64,000 nt of DNA, from positions 310,001-374,000 of the forward strand of contig NZ_VTWT01000006.1 of the NCBI RefSeq assembly GCF_008727925.1. The letters run 5' to 3'. This document shows positions 16,088 through 24,585 of the stretch, one piece after another. Both the position numbers and the translations under genes were made by a program. Within the stretch, counting starts at the first letter, position 1; every line of letters begins with the position of its first letter. The notes under the pieces are model-generated. The model was not told where the DNA came from. It saw nothing but the letters and a program-made list of their open reading frames with translations, and ran no database searches. This DNA comes from Adhaeribacter soli. GTDB taxonomy: Bacteria; Bacteroidota; Bacteroidia; Cytophagales; Hymenobacteraceae.

Positions 16088-17518
16088 ATGAAAAATACTA
16101 CCCCAATTCCGCCGGGCATTGCCTCTCCTGACAAGGTCGATACCCGCCTTGGCACACTCAATTTTTTTGACGGCTTTCCCGACGATGAAAGCGTGAAAAA
16201 ATTGTATGACAACCTGGACTACCAGCGGGCGGTCCAGGCATATTTGCTGGCCTTGGCTGCCGTAAGCCAGGTAGGCATGAAAAAGGCACTCCTTCAGTGG
16301 GGGCCCGCAAACTTTACCCTCCTGATCTGGGAAAACAGGATCACGCCCAAAACAATTTTCTGGATGACCCAAAACGTTACCCCCTACAGCAATGTTTGGA
16401 TCGATCTTAATGCGGGTCCGCTGGTTGTTGTGATCCCTCCTAAGGTACTTGGCATCATAAATGATATCTGGGCTCACTGGATTTCGGATGTGGGATTTAC
16501 CGGACCAGATAAAGGGGATGGCGGTAAATACCTGTTGCTTCCCCCGGGCTATGCAGATGAAATACCCGAAGGCTACATCGTGGTAAGGCCAAAAACCTTC
16601 GGGATGTTTATCTTTTGGCGCAGTTTCCTGGACGAGAAAGGAGACCCCAAACCCGGGGTTGAGGTAATCAGACAGATGACGCAGATCTACCCGCTCACCC
16701 AGGCCGATAATCCACCAAAGCTAAACTTCGTGGATGTAACCGACAAGTACTTTTGCCTGGTACAGCCGGCAGACTACGCCTTCTGGGAGTACCTGAACGA
16801 GATAGTGCAGGCGGAGCCCTCCGACTCACTCGACCCGGTTACACTTGGCTTCTTCCGTTCTATTGGCATCAGCAAAGGTAAGCCCTTTTCCCCAGACGAC
16901 CGTATGAAAGCCATTCTCAGGGAAGCGGCAGCGGTTGGTGATGCTACCGCCCGGGCTCTTACCTTCCGGATGCGGGAAAAGGAAGCATACCTCTACGGGA
17001 ACAGCTCCTGGCGAAGCTTCTTCGTCGGTAATTATGCATTTTTAGAGGACGGCGTCCTCGTTCTTGACGCTTACACGCAGGCTTTTTTCATTGGCGGAGC
17101 GGGCACGACCCCGGCTATTGAGCAGAAGATGATAGGCCAGGGATCGCAGTACGTCGGGGCATTCGTGGATTCTGAGGGAAGGCCTTTCGATGGGGCCAAA
17201 ACCTACAAGCTTCACCTTCCGCCCAACATCCCGGTAAAAAACTTCTGGTCGATCACGGTCTACGACAATCAGACCCGCTCTCAGCTACAAACCGACCAAC
17301 CCTGGCCGGCTATAAACAGCCACGATAAAGGTTTTGGCCTGAACGAGGACGGCTCTGCCGATGTATACTTCGGGCCAGAGGCCCCGGCAGGGAAGGAGAA
17401 TAACTGGATCCAAACTATCCCCGGCAAGGGTTGGAATACTGCTCTCCGCCTTTATGGACCACTGGAGCCTTGGTTCGAGAAAAACTGGCGTCCGGGAGAG
17501 ATCGAACTGGTTAAATAG
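16088..17518 (+). CDS. DUF1254 and DUF1214 domain protein, copy 2
   Basis: 476 residues, colinear with copy 1 and highly similar along the whole length: same N-terminus (MKNTTPIPPGIASPDKV), same central and C-terminal motifs (PPNIPVKNFWSITVYDNQ, GPLEPWFEKNWRPGEIE). The last 30 or so bases of the two genes are identical. The pair therefore arose by tandem duplication, followed by divergence, mostly in residues 55-110 and 130-330. Function is unknown, as for copy 1. A DUF202 membrane protein gene follows 120 bases downstream and may be cotranscribed. Confidence 0.85.
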   Translation: MKNTTPIPPGIASPDKVDTRLGTLNFFDGFPDDESVKKLYDNLDYQRAVQAYLLALAAVSQVGMKKALLQWGPANFTLLIWENRITPKTIFWMTQNVTPYSNVWIDLNAGPLVVVIPPKVLGIINDIWAHWISDVGFTGPDKGDGGKYLLLPPGYADEIPEGYIVVRPKTFGMFIFWRSFLDEKGDPKPGVEVIRQMTQIYPLTQADNPPKLNFVDVTDKYFCLVQPADYAFWEYLNEIVQAEPSDSLDPVTLGFFRSIGISKGKPFSPDDRMKAILREAAAVGDATARALTFRMREKEAYLYGNSSWRSFFVGNYAFLEDGVLVLDAYTQAFFIGGAGTTPAIEQKMIGQGSQYVGAFVDSEGRPFDGAKTYKLHLPPNIPVKNFWSITVYDNQTRSQLQTDQPWPAINSHDKGFGLNEDGSADVYFGPEAPAGKENNWIQTIPGKGWNTALRLYGPLEPWFEKNWRPGEIELVK

Positions 17519-17638
17519 GTGCTTGGTGGTGCGGCGGCGAAGTGTCATCGCCGCTGAGTTCCGGAAAGTAACAGGGTGGGAGATTCCGGTATTTAGGAAC
17601 AGCCTACCTGATAAATAATTTAAAGGAATTCAGGGAAA

Positions 17639-18031
17639 ATGGATGGTAAAAAACCACCGGTTGACGATTTAGCGGTTGAACGCACCCTTTTTGCGGCGGA
17701 GCGTACCCTTATGGCCTGGATCCGGACTGCACTCTCCATGATCAGTTTCGGATTTACGATCTACAAGTTCCTGAATATTTTCCTGTTAGAGGCAAATAAT
17801 ACCATAATCAGGCCCCACGAACCGCGTAATGTGGGGCTTTTCCTTATTGGCCTGGGAAGCTTTGCGCTTGTCATAGCAGTTATTCAACATTTCAGATATA
17901 TAAAAAGAATAAATCCAGACAAACGTTACAAGTTTTGGACTGACTTGTCGTTCCTCACGGCTAGCTTACTAATTATTCTTGGCTTTCTGATGTTCGGAAG
18001 CATAATTCTCAATACAGGTCCGTTTAGCTAA
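17639..18031 (+). CDS. DUF202 (YidH-type) membrane protein
   Basis: 130 residues. The N-terminal signature LAVERTLFAAERTLMAWIRTALSMISFGF is characteristic of DUF202, a small inner-membrane family with three predicted helices: about 35-55, 75-95 and 105-125. Between helices 2 and 3 lies a basic loop (YIKRINPDKRYK). No biochemical role is established for the family in bacteria; eukaryotic SPX-associated relatives belong to the VTC/phosphate context. It may form an operon with the DUF1254 pair (120 bp gap, same strand). Confidence 0.88.
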   Translation: MDGKKPPVDDLAVERTLFAAERTLMAWIRTALSMISFGFTIYKFLNIFLLEANNTIIRPHEPRNVGLFLIGLGSFALVIAVIQHFRYIKRINPDKRYKFWTDLSFLTASLLIILGFLMFGSIILNTGPFS

Positions 18032-18238
18032 AAGTATTAAGCGAAAGAAATAAATTCAAACATCGTAAATGATACTGAACCTGTTTTAGTTAAGGCCATT
18101 TCTGCATTTACCTTAGTTTTTTAATTAGTTTTCTTCCTTACATCCAGGCGGCTATTGGCTACCTGGTTTTTACCTAAACCACTTACCCGATCATAAAAAA
18201 CTGCTGTAGCTTTCAGGACCAGCAATTCTTTATTGAAT

Positions 18239-19609
18239 TTACTTTCCGATACAGAACTTGCTGAAAATATTCTCCAGCAAATCGTCGGTCGTAATTTCAC
18301 CCGTAATTTCGCCGAGCGCATGTAAAGAGCGGCGGATGTCGGAAGCTACCAGTTCGCTGCTGATGCCCAGCGCAATACCGTTCAGGACATCGTCTAAGGC
18401 GGCGTAGGTTTTTTCGAGGCTGGCCACGTGCCGGAGATTCGTTACGATGGTTTGGCTCCGGTCTTGTAAGCCGGCAGTTTTTACCTGCGAAAGAATAGCC
18501 TTTTTCAGTTCCGGAATGTTCTGGTGCCGGGAGGCTGAAATGCCTATCAGGTTCTCGAAACTGCCAAAGTCTATAAGTTTATCGGCAGCGGCATCGAGTT
18601 TATTGGCTACCAGCAATACGGGTTTTCCGGCAGTTTTCAGATCTTCTACTTCGGCTTTTAATTCTTCCGGTGAAGTCGTGTTTACATCGAAAAGGTAAAG
18701 CACCAGGGCCGCTTCTTCCACTTTCTGACGGGTGCGTTCTACGCCCAGGGCTTCCACTTTGTCTTCGGTTTCGCGGAGGCCGGCGGTGTCGATGAAGCGG
18801 AAACGGATGCCTTCGATGCTTACTTCGTCTTCAATGAAATCGCGGGTCGTGCCGGGAATGTCGGATACAATAGCTTTTTCTTCGTTCAGCAGCACGTTGA
18901 GCAAAGTAGATTTTCCGGCATTCGGTTTCCCGACAATTACGGTGGGCACCCCGTTCTTCAGTACGTTGCCCAGTTCGAAGCTTTGGAGTAAATGGCGGAG
19001 CAGTTTCTGGATTTCGTGAATTAAATTACGCAAGGCGGTGCGGTCGGCAAATTCTACGTCTTCTTCGGCAAAATCCAGTTCCAGTTCTATCATGGAAGCA
19101 AAATGCACGAGTTGAGCCCGCAGGTTTTTTATTTCCGCCGAAAAGCCGCCACGCATCTGCTTCATGGCAACCTCGTGACTTATGCGGGAGTTGGAAGAAA
19201 TAAGGTCGGCTACGGCTTCGGCTTGCGCTAAATCCATTTGCCCGTTCAGAAAAGCACGCTTGGTAAATTCACCGGCTTCGGCCAGGCGGGCGCCTTCACG
19301 AAGCAGGATCTTGATGATCTCGGCTACAATGTATTCGGAACCGTGGCAGGAAATTTCTACTACGTTTTCTTTGGTGTAGGAGTGAGGCGCTACAAATAAG
19401 CTTACCAGCACTTCGTCGATCAGTCTTTCGCAGTCGCGGATGGTGCCGAAGTGAAGCGTATGGCTTGCTTGCTGCTCCAGGTTTTTGCCCCGGAAAACTT
19501 TATTCGTAATGGAAATGGCTTCCGGACCGGAAAGCCGGATAACGGCAATGGCGCCGGGACCTTGAGCAGTCGCCAGCGCCACAATGGTATCTTGAGAAAG
19601 GAAATTCAA
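18239..19609 (-). CDS. mnmE: tRNA modification GTPase MnmE
   Basis: 456 residues, normal length. With MnmG it installs the 5-carboxymethylaminomethyl or related group at wobble U34 of certain tRNAs. N-terminal tetrahydrofolate-binding domain (1-120, with DTIVALATAQGPGAIAVIRLSG), a helical domain (120-215) with an inserted Ras-like G domain (about 215-375): P-loop GKPNAGKSTLLN, switch DIPGTTRDFIEDE, DTAGLRET and NKLD. The C-terminal motif CIGK (C-x-G-K) is intact, including the catalytic Cys. Upstream lie direct repeats of the type GTGATTAG (19612-19645). No mnmG is seen in the window. Confidence 0.95.
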   Translation of the reverse strand: MNFLSQDTIVALATAQGPGAIAVIRLSGPEAISITNKVFRGKNLEQQASHTLHFGTIRDCERLIDEVLVSLFVAPHSYTKENVVEISCHGSEYIVAEIIKILLREGARLAEAGEFTKRAFLNGQMDLAQAEAVADLISSNSRISHEVAMKQMRGGFSAEIKNLRAQLVHFASMIELELDFAEEDVEFADRTALRNLIHEIQKLLRHLLQSFELGNVLKNGVPTVIVGKPNAGKSTLLNVLLNEEKAIVSDIPGTTRDFIEDEVSIEGIRFRFIDTAGLRETEDKVEALGVERTRQKVEEAALVLYLFDVNTTSPEELKAEVEDLKTAGKPVLLVANKLDAAADKLIDFGSFENLIGISASRHQNIPELKKAILSQVKTAGLQDRSQTIVTNLRHVASLEKTYAALDDVLNGIALGISSELVASDIRRSLHALGEITGEITTDDLLENIFSKFCIGK

Positions 19610-19978
19610 ACTAGTGATTAGGGATTAATGATTAGTGATTAGTAATTCCGGGTTTTTGGGGCCGTATTTGATTAACTGATCTTACGTAAATTCTTTGAGG
19701 TCCCCCTTTGGAGGGGGTAGGGGGAGGACAGGAGATTAAACTGATAAAAATTTTGATCAAATAATGTAATCCTCCCCCTGCCCCCTCCAAAGGGGGACTT
19801 TCATCTTTCCTGCCTTCGTCAGTTAATTAAGTATTAACCAGGGAAAATGCAGGTTAATTCAAATCCAGCATTTCCCGGTACGGAAATATTTTCCAAACCA
19901 ACCTGATTCCAAGCCATGCAATTTTTAAGCTGGTGCCGGAAGTACTGGTTCAGGTTTTTCGGCCGGAAAGGTACGGTT
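19610..19978. other. Spacer with low-complexity repeats and a long inverted repeat
   Basis: No gene. It contains TGATTAG-type direct repeats next to the mnmE start (19612-19645) and the 29-bp inverted repeat at 19700-19798. Confidence 0.6.
19700..19798. repeat. 29-bp inverted repeat (CCCCCTTTGGAGGGGG type)
   Basis: Arms 19700-19728 and 19770-19798 are reverse complements apart from one T/G change that still allows a G-U pair. The loop is 41 bases. Each arm itself contains the pair CCCCCTTTGGAGGGGG, a self-complementary block. It looks like a dispersed palindromic repeat of the REP type and could act as a strong RNA hairpin. Confidence 0.8.
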
Positions 19979-20506
19979 TTACTTCTGAGCTTTGAATTCT
20001 TCGTAGGCCATTTTCTTGTGGTGGTCTTCGCCGTAGTAGCGCAACAGTTTCTCGAATTCCTTAGAGTCGTAGTAGCCCATTACCGGCGTGAGCATGTTGA
20101 ATTTTTCGTCGAGGTAAATGGTGCTCGGGTAACCCATTTTGCCCTGCAACAGCTCCACGGCTAATTCATGGGCCTTGTATCTGGGGTTGAAACGGTACGT
20201 TTTGCCGTTCAGCACGATGTCTTCCTTCGATTCGGCATCCAGTTTTACGGCGTAGAAATTCTTGTTCACGTACTTGGCAACCTTTTCGTCGGCGAAGGTT
20301 GACTGGTCCATTTTCTTGCACCAGCCGCACCAGTCGGTATACACATCGATCACAATTTTGCGGGGCTGCTTTTTCGAAAGCTTTTCCGCCTCCTCGATCG
20401 AGATCCAGTTTATCGGGTCTTTCTCTTTTTTATCTTTATCGGAAAACCGGAAGGCTGCCAGCGTTAGCACCAGCAACAGCAAAGCGGGTAAATGGTATCG
20501 TTTCAT
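19979..20506 (-). CDS. Exported thioredoxin-like protein
   Basis: 175 residues with a hydrophobic N-terminal signal segment (KRYHLPALLLLVLTLAAF) and no lipobox. The mature part is a thioredoxin fold with the redox motif CGWC (Cys60 and Cys63) in TDWCGWCKKMD, and YPSTIYLDE holding the conserved cis-Pro equivalent. It resembles the periplasmic DUF255/Thioredoxin_7-type family that reduces or isomerises disulfides. The charged C-terminus is HHKKMAYEEFKAQK. It has its own promoter, TTG-N19-TATATTTG, just upstream. Confidence 0.85.
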   Translation of the reverse strand: MKRYHLPALLLLVLTLAAFRFSDKDKKEKDPINWISIEEAEKLSKKQPRKIVIDVYTDWCGWCKKMDQSTFADEKVAKYVNKNFYAVKLDAESKEDIVLNGKTYRFNPRYKAHELAVELLQGKMGYPSTIYLDEKFNMLTPVMGYYDSKEFEKLLRYYGEDHHKKMAYEEFKAQK

Positions 20507-20525
20507 AATCAGAAGTTAAGCTTTA

Positions 20526-20555
20526 CAAATATAACGAAACAGGCATTAGGAACAA
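20526..20555 (-). promoter_or_regulatory. Promoter TTG-N19-TATATTTG of the thioredoxin gene
   Basis: Minus strand: TTG at 20555-20553, 19 bases, then TATATTTG at 20533-20526, ending 20 bases above the ATG at 20506. It matches the Bacteroidota -33/-7 architecture well. Confidence 0.65.
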
Positions 20556-20636
20556 TACCCAAACTTCAGAACAACTTCCCCTGATCTATTCAGGTAATTA
20601 GAGTCAATTCAGAGTGAGCTAAATTATTGCTACTCT

Positions 20637-22523
20637 TTACTTTACGATCAGGACCGGAATATCCACACTGTGCCTTACCGAATCGATCGTTTCGCCGTAG
20701 ATCAGGTCTTTAACCATTTTATGCCCGTGCGAGCCCATTACCAGCAGGTCGGCATTGTACGCTTTTACCAGTTCCGGAATGCGCCTTTTCGGGTTGCCGA
20801 AACCTAACTGAATGGTAACCTGATAGCCCTGAAGGCGGAGTTGCTCGGCGTACTTATTCAGGTTCAGTTGGTCGCTGGAAGTTTCCTGGTCTTCAATGTC
20901 CTGGCCCATTACCAGGGCGCCGGCGCTTTCCACAATGTGAATCAGCAGGTATTCCGCTTCGTGGTGGCCAAACGTAACCGCATTCTTTATTGCCACCCGG
21001 TCCGATTTCGAAAAGTCTATCGGAACGGCAATGCGGGTGTAAGTCGGTTTTTTCAGGTTTAGCAAAGTTGCCGGTTCGCCATGGGGTGCCGGGGAAACCG
21101 GCTTTAAAATAGTGGATATAAAAGGTTGAAAAGTTATGTAAAGCAGAAGGAAAGCTGCTCCCGCCAGAACCGGTACTACGGTGGTCCAGATCAGGGTAGG
21201 ATGTTCCGAGGTTTGAAGTAGTTCCACCACTGCCTCGTACACCAGTTTTCCGTTCAGCGCCACAATAATGGTGGTGCAAACCCAGGCGGCCACTTTAATA
21301 ACCGGGCCAATGGCAAAGGTGCCCATCCGGGTTTTGCTGCTTACAAAGTGAATGAGGGGAATAACGGCAAAACCCAGCTGCATGCTCAAAATAACCTGGC
21401 TGAAAACCAGCATCTTTCCAGTTTCATCTTCCCCAAAATAATAGATCACGAACAATGCCGGCAACACCGCGATCAGGCGGGTGATCATGCGGCGGAGCCA
21501 GGGTTGGATGCGCAAGTTCAGATAACCTTCCATTACGATCTGCCCGGCCAGGGTTCCCGTTAAGGTAGAGCTTTGGCCGGCCGCGATCAGGGCCACGGCA
21601 AACAGAATAGGCGCCCACTTGGTGCCCAGCAACGGCGCCAGGAATTTATGGGCGTCCTGAATTTCCGATACCTCGAACATGCCGTTCCGGTAAAAAGCGG
21701 CGGCAGCCAGGATCAGGATGGCGGCATTCACGAACAACGCCAGGTTCAGGGCAATGGCCGAATCGATGAAGTTGAATTTCAGGGCTCGCCGGATACCTTC
21801 TTCGGTTCTCTCAAATTTCCGGGTTTGCACCAGCGAGGAGTGGAGGTAAAGGTTGTGGGGCATTACCGTTGCCCCGATGATACCTATGGCAATGTAAAGG
21901 GCGGTGTTGTTAGGCAGGTTGGGTACCAGGCCCTGAGCCAGCGCCGGAAGATCAGGTTTGGCAAAGATCATCTGCAGGAAAAAGGCGCCCCCGATAATGG
22001 TTATTAATACCAGAATAAAAGCTTCCATTTTCCGCATGCCTTTGTTTATCAGGAAAAGCAGCAGGAAGGTATCGAGTACGGTAAGGGCCACGCCCCAGAA
22101 CAAGGGAATGTCGAAAAGCAGCTGTAAACCGATGGCCATGCCGAGCACTTCGGCCAGGTCGGTAGCCGCGATGGCAATTTCTGCCAGAAAGTAAAGCGGG
22201 TAATTCACCCAGCTCGGGTACGATTCCCGCGAAGCTTGGGCCAGGTCTTTGCCCCGCACTACGCCCAATCGAGCACTTAAACTTTGCAACAGCAAGGCAA
22301 TTAGGTTCGACATCACCAGCACCCAGATCAGTTTGTAACCGAACTGGCTGCCGCCGGCAATATCCGTCGCCCAGTTGCCCGGGTCCATGTAACCCACGCT
22401 CACCAGGTAAGCCGGACCCATAAACGCCAGCAGTTTTCGAAAGAATCCCTTATGAGCAGTAGTGTCTACTGAGGAGTGGACTTCTTCTAAAGACCTCGAG
22501 GCATGTGTGTTTTCTCTGAACAT
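20637..22523 (-). CDS. mntH: Nramp-family divalent metal transporter fused to a universal stress protein domain
   Basis: 628 residues from the ATG at 22523 (the longer start at 22568 seems unlikely because its first codons overlap the spacer). Residues about 30-440 form the proton-coupled Mn2+/Fe2+ importer of the inner membrane, with the metal-site motifs DPGNWATD (helix 1) and MPHN (helix 6). The last 133 residues (496-628) form a complete Usp domain: TRIAVPIDFS, then the nucleotide-binding loop GSHGHKMVKDLIYGETIDS. The MntH family usually ends after helix 11, so the Usp domain is an extra regulatory module (inference), perhaps sensing ATP. It lies 63 bases downstream of a DtxR-type regulator gene on the same strand. 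Confidence 0.92.
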   Translation of the reverse strand: MFRENTHASRSLEEVHSSVDTTAHKGFFRKLLAFMGPAYLVSVGYMDPGNWATDIAGGSQFGYKLIWVLVMSNLIALLLQSLSARLGVVRGKDLAQASRESYPSWVNYPLYFLAEIAIAATDLAEVLGMAIGLQLLFDIPLFWGVALTVLDTFLLLFLINKGMRKMEAFILVLITIIGGAFFLQMIFAKPDLPALAQGLVPNLPNNTALYIAIGIIGATVMPHNLYLHSSLVQTRKFERTEEGIRRALKFNFIDSAIALNLALFVNAAILILAAAAFYRNGMFEVSEIQDAHKFLAPLLGTKWAPILFAVALIAAGQSSTLTGTLAGQIVMEGYLNLRIQPWLRRMITRLIAVLPALFVIYYFGEDETGKMLVFSQVILSMQLGFAVIPLIHFVSSKTRMGTFAIGPVIKVAAWVCTTIIVALNGKLVYEAVVELLQTSEHPTLIWTTVVPVLAGAAFLLLYITFQPFISTILKPVSPAPHGEPATLLNLKKPTYTRIAVPIDFSKSDRVAIKNAVTFGHHEAEYLLIHIVESAGALVMGQDIEDQETSSDQLNLNKYAEQLRLQGYQVTIQLGFGNPKRRIPELVKAYNADLLVMGSHGHKMVKDLIYGETIDSVRHSVDIPVLIVK

Positions 22524-22565
22524 TTTAAAATTATTCGGTGCTGAAAACTTAACTGTTTTTAAGGG

Positions 22566-22581
22566 CAAAACCCTACTGTTT
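22566..22581. promoter_or_regulatory. Candidate metalloregulator box, copy 1
   Basis: CAAAACCCTACTGTTT lies in the gap between dtxR stop and mntH start. The same 16 bases occur inverted at 23413-23428, upstream of the dtxR-type gene. No -7 box is visible around it. Confidence 0.35.
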
Positions 22582-22586
22582 TACCT

Positions 22587-23243
22587 TTACCGCGATACGA
22601 AAATATTCTTCGAAACTTCGGCCGAAACGGATAATTGTTTTTTATGGTCGATGCTGATCTCCAGAGAATTATCGTATTCCATTTTATCGGTTACTTTAAG
22701 TTTTGCGCCCAGGTAAATGCCCACTTTGTCGAGGTATTGCAGGAAGAGGGGTTGCGAATCTTTTACCCCCATTACCAGACCCGATTCCCCCGGCGCTAAT
22801 TCGGAAAGCAGTACCTGTTGCTTCACCGCCATAAAGCCATCTTCGGTCGGGATCGGGTCGCCGTGCGGATCGTATTTCGGGTAACCCAGGAACTCGTCGA
22901 GGCGGCGGATGAGCAGGTCGGAGGTGATGTGTTCCAGTTCTTCGGCCACTTCGTGCACTTCATCCCAGTTAAACTTCAGCTTGTCTACCAGGAAAACTTC
23001 CCAGAGCCGGTGCTTCCGGACCAGCTGCAACGCCGTTTTCTGGCCGCTATTGGTTAAGGTAACGCCCCGGTACTTTACGTAATTGATGATCTCTTTTTCG
23101 TTCAGGCGGCGCAACATATCGCTTACCGAGGCCGCTTTGGTTTGCATTACTTCCGCAATCGCATTGGTAGTTACCGCCCCGTCGCCATCTTCCGAAAGCT
23201 TATAGATCGCCTTTATGTAATTCTCCTCGGTAAAGCTTAGCAT
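22587..23243 (-). CDS. DtxR/MntR-family metal-dependent transcriptional regulator
   Basis: 218 residues with the family's three parts: N-terminal winged HTH (1-70; EENYIKAIYKLSEDGDGAVTTNAIAEVMQTKAASVSDMLRRLNEKEII), metal-binding and dimerisation domain (70-140; HRLWEVFLVDKLKFNWDEVHEVAEELEHI with conserved His and Glu ligands) and a C-terminal FeoA/SH3-like domain (about 150-218; LAPGESGLVMGV). It is the probable Mn2+- or Fe2+-sensing repressor of the transporter just downstream, consistent with the pair seen in other Bacteroidota. Its leader is packed with TTAATTG heptamers, and a candidate operator lies about 170 bases upstream. Exact metal is not decidable from sequence. Confidence 0.92.
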   Translation of the reverse strand: MLSFTEENYIKAIYKLSEDGDGAVTTNAIAEVMQTKAASVSDMLRRLNEKEIINYVKYRGVTLTNSGQKTALQLVRKHRLWEVFLVDKLKFNWDEVHEVAEELEHITSDLLIRRLDEFLGYPKYDPHGDPIPTEDGFMAVKQQVLLSELAPGESGLVMGVKDSQPLFLQYLDKVGIYLGAKLKVTDKMEYDNSLEISIDHKKQLSVSAEVSKNIFVSR

Positions 23244-23245
23244 TT

Positions 23246-23317
23246 TAATTGCTGATTGTTAATTGCTGATTGTTAATTGTTAATTGTTAATTGTTAATTG
23301 TTAATTGTTAATTGTTT
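23246..23317. repeat. Tandem TTAATTG heptamers upstream of the dtxR-type gene
   Basis: The spacer begins with alternating TTAATTGCTGATTG units and runs into at least six copies of TTAATTG. A shorter block at 23461-23491 carries the same units in inverted orientation, so the two can pair across 145 bases. Confidence 0.8.
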
Positions 23318-23412
23318 TTTATTCTTACTACTCTATCATGGCTTGTGCCTGCCAACTAAACTTGCTGCGTTTTTTACCCAGTATTTCCCTTTAAACATTG
23401 AACAGCCTTGAT

Positions 23413-23428
23413 AAACAGTAGGGTTTTG
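23413..23428. promoter_or_regulatory. Candidate metalloregulator box, copy 2
   Basis: AAACAGTAGGGTTTTG, the inverted copy of the 16-mer at 22566-22581. It continues into an imperfect palindrome: TAGGG (23419-23423) and CCCTA (23440-23444) with TTTT and AAAA inside them. Confidence 0.35.
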
Positions 23429-23494
23429 GCCTGAAAACTCCCTAAACATAATTCCTTCAATCAGCAATTAACAATCAACAATCAACAATTTAAA

Positions 23495-24508
23495 TTACCA
23501 GCGAATGAGGGCGGAGGCCCAGGTGAATCCGGAGCCGAAGGCGGCTAAACAAACCAGGTCGCCTTTTTTGATCTTGCCTTCGCTGTAGGCTTCGCTTAAG
23601 GCGATTGGTACGGAAGCGGCGGTGGTATTGCCGTAGCGCTGGATGTTGCTGTATACTTTATCTTCAGGTAAGCCCATTTTTTGCTGAATGAAACTTGTAA
23701 TCCGGAGGTTTGCCTGATGGGGGATAAGCATGTCAATATCACCGGGTTTATAGCCGTTTGCTTCAAGTGCTTCGTTAATTACTTCCGGGAATCGTTGCAC
23801 GGCGTGTTTGAAAACCGTACTGCCGTTCATGTAAGGGTAAATGCTGCCTTCGTCGATCATCTGGTGGGTAAGGCGTTCTTTCTTGATGCTTCCCGGATCG
23901 ATCACGGCCAGCTCTTCCGCAAATTCGCCCTGGGCGTGTAAGTGAGTGGAAAGAATGCCGGTTTCTTGGTTGTTGGCAGGGGTGAGGACTGCCGCGCCGG
24001 CGCCGTCGCCGAAGATCACCGAAACGGCCCGGCCGCGGGTCGAAAAATCCAGGCCGGAGGAATGGATCTCGGAACCTACTACCAGCACGTTGTTGTACAT
24101 GCCGGTTTTAATGAACTGATCGCCTACCGACAAGGCATAGACAAAACCGGAGCACTGGTTCCGTACGTCCAGCGCCGGAATGTTGTTCAGGCCGAGTTCG
24201 CGCTGTAAGAGCACGCCCGAGCCAGGGAAGGTATAATCCGGGCTAAGAGTGGCAAAGATGATCATGTCTACGTCTTGCGGCTTCAGGCCGGCCATTTCCA
24301 GGGCTTTTACCGCGGCTTTGGCGCCCATGTTGGCCGTGGTATCCTTTCCTTCTTCAAAGTAGCGACGTTCCTTGATACCGGTCCGTTCCTGGATCCAGGC
24401 ATCGGTGGTGTCCATGATCTTTTCGAGGTCGAAGTTGGTAACTACCTTTTCCGGTACATAATGCCCGATGCCGGCAATTTTAGAGTTTCGAAGCGCTTTC
24501 GTTTCCAT
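23495..24508 (-). CDS. fabH: Beta-ketoacyl-ACP synthase III (FabH)
   Basis: 337 residues. It starts fatty-acid elongation by condensing acetyl-CoA (or a branched acyl-CoA) with malonyl-ACP. The catalytic triad is visible: Cys119 in NQCSGFVYAL, His in PHQANLRI (about 258) and Asn in GNTTAAS (about 288). The N-terminus SKIAGIGHYVPEKVVTNFDLEKI and WIQERTGI are hallmarks. Many Bacteroidota carry more than one KAS III, so this copy may serve either primary synthesis or a secondary pathway; no fab genes flank it. A glycosyltransferase gene lies 77 bases upstream on the same strand and might be cotranscribed. Confidence 0.93.
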   Translation of the reverse strand: METKALRNSKIAGIGHYVPEKVVTNFDLEKIMDTTDAWIQERTGIKERRYFEEGKDTTANMGAKAAVKALEMAGLKPQDVDMIIFATLSPDYTFPGSGVLLQRELGLNNIPALDVRNQCSGFVYALSVGDQFIKTGMYNNVLVVGSEIHSSGLDFSTRGRAVSVIFGDGAGAAVLTPANNQETGILSTHLHAQGEFAEELAVIDPGSIKKERLTHQMIDEGSIYPYMNGSTVFKHAVQRFPEVINEALEANGYKPGDIDMLIPHQANLRITSFIQQKMGLPEDKVYSNIQRYGNTTAASVPIALSEAYSEGKIKKGDLVCLAAFGSGFTWASALIRW

Positions 24509-24585
24509 ATTGCAAGTATAGTTGATTTTATTGAAAGTTTAGATAAGTCTAAAAATAAATTTATATTGAATTATAAGCTTGCTGG

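Noticed and set aside
18121-18321. Minus-strand frame at the end of mnmE
   Set aside because: It overlaps the mnmE coding end in another frame and has no feature of its own.
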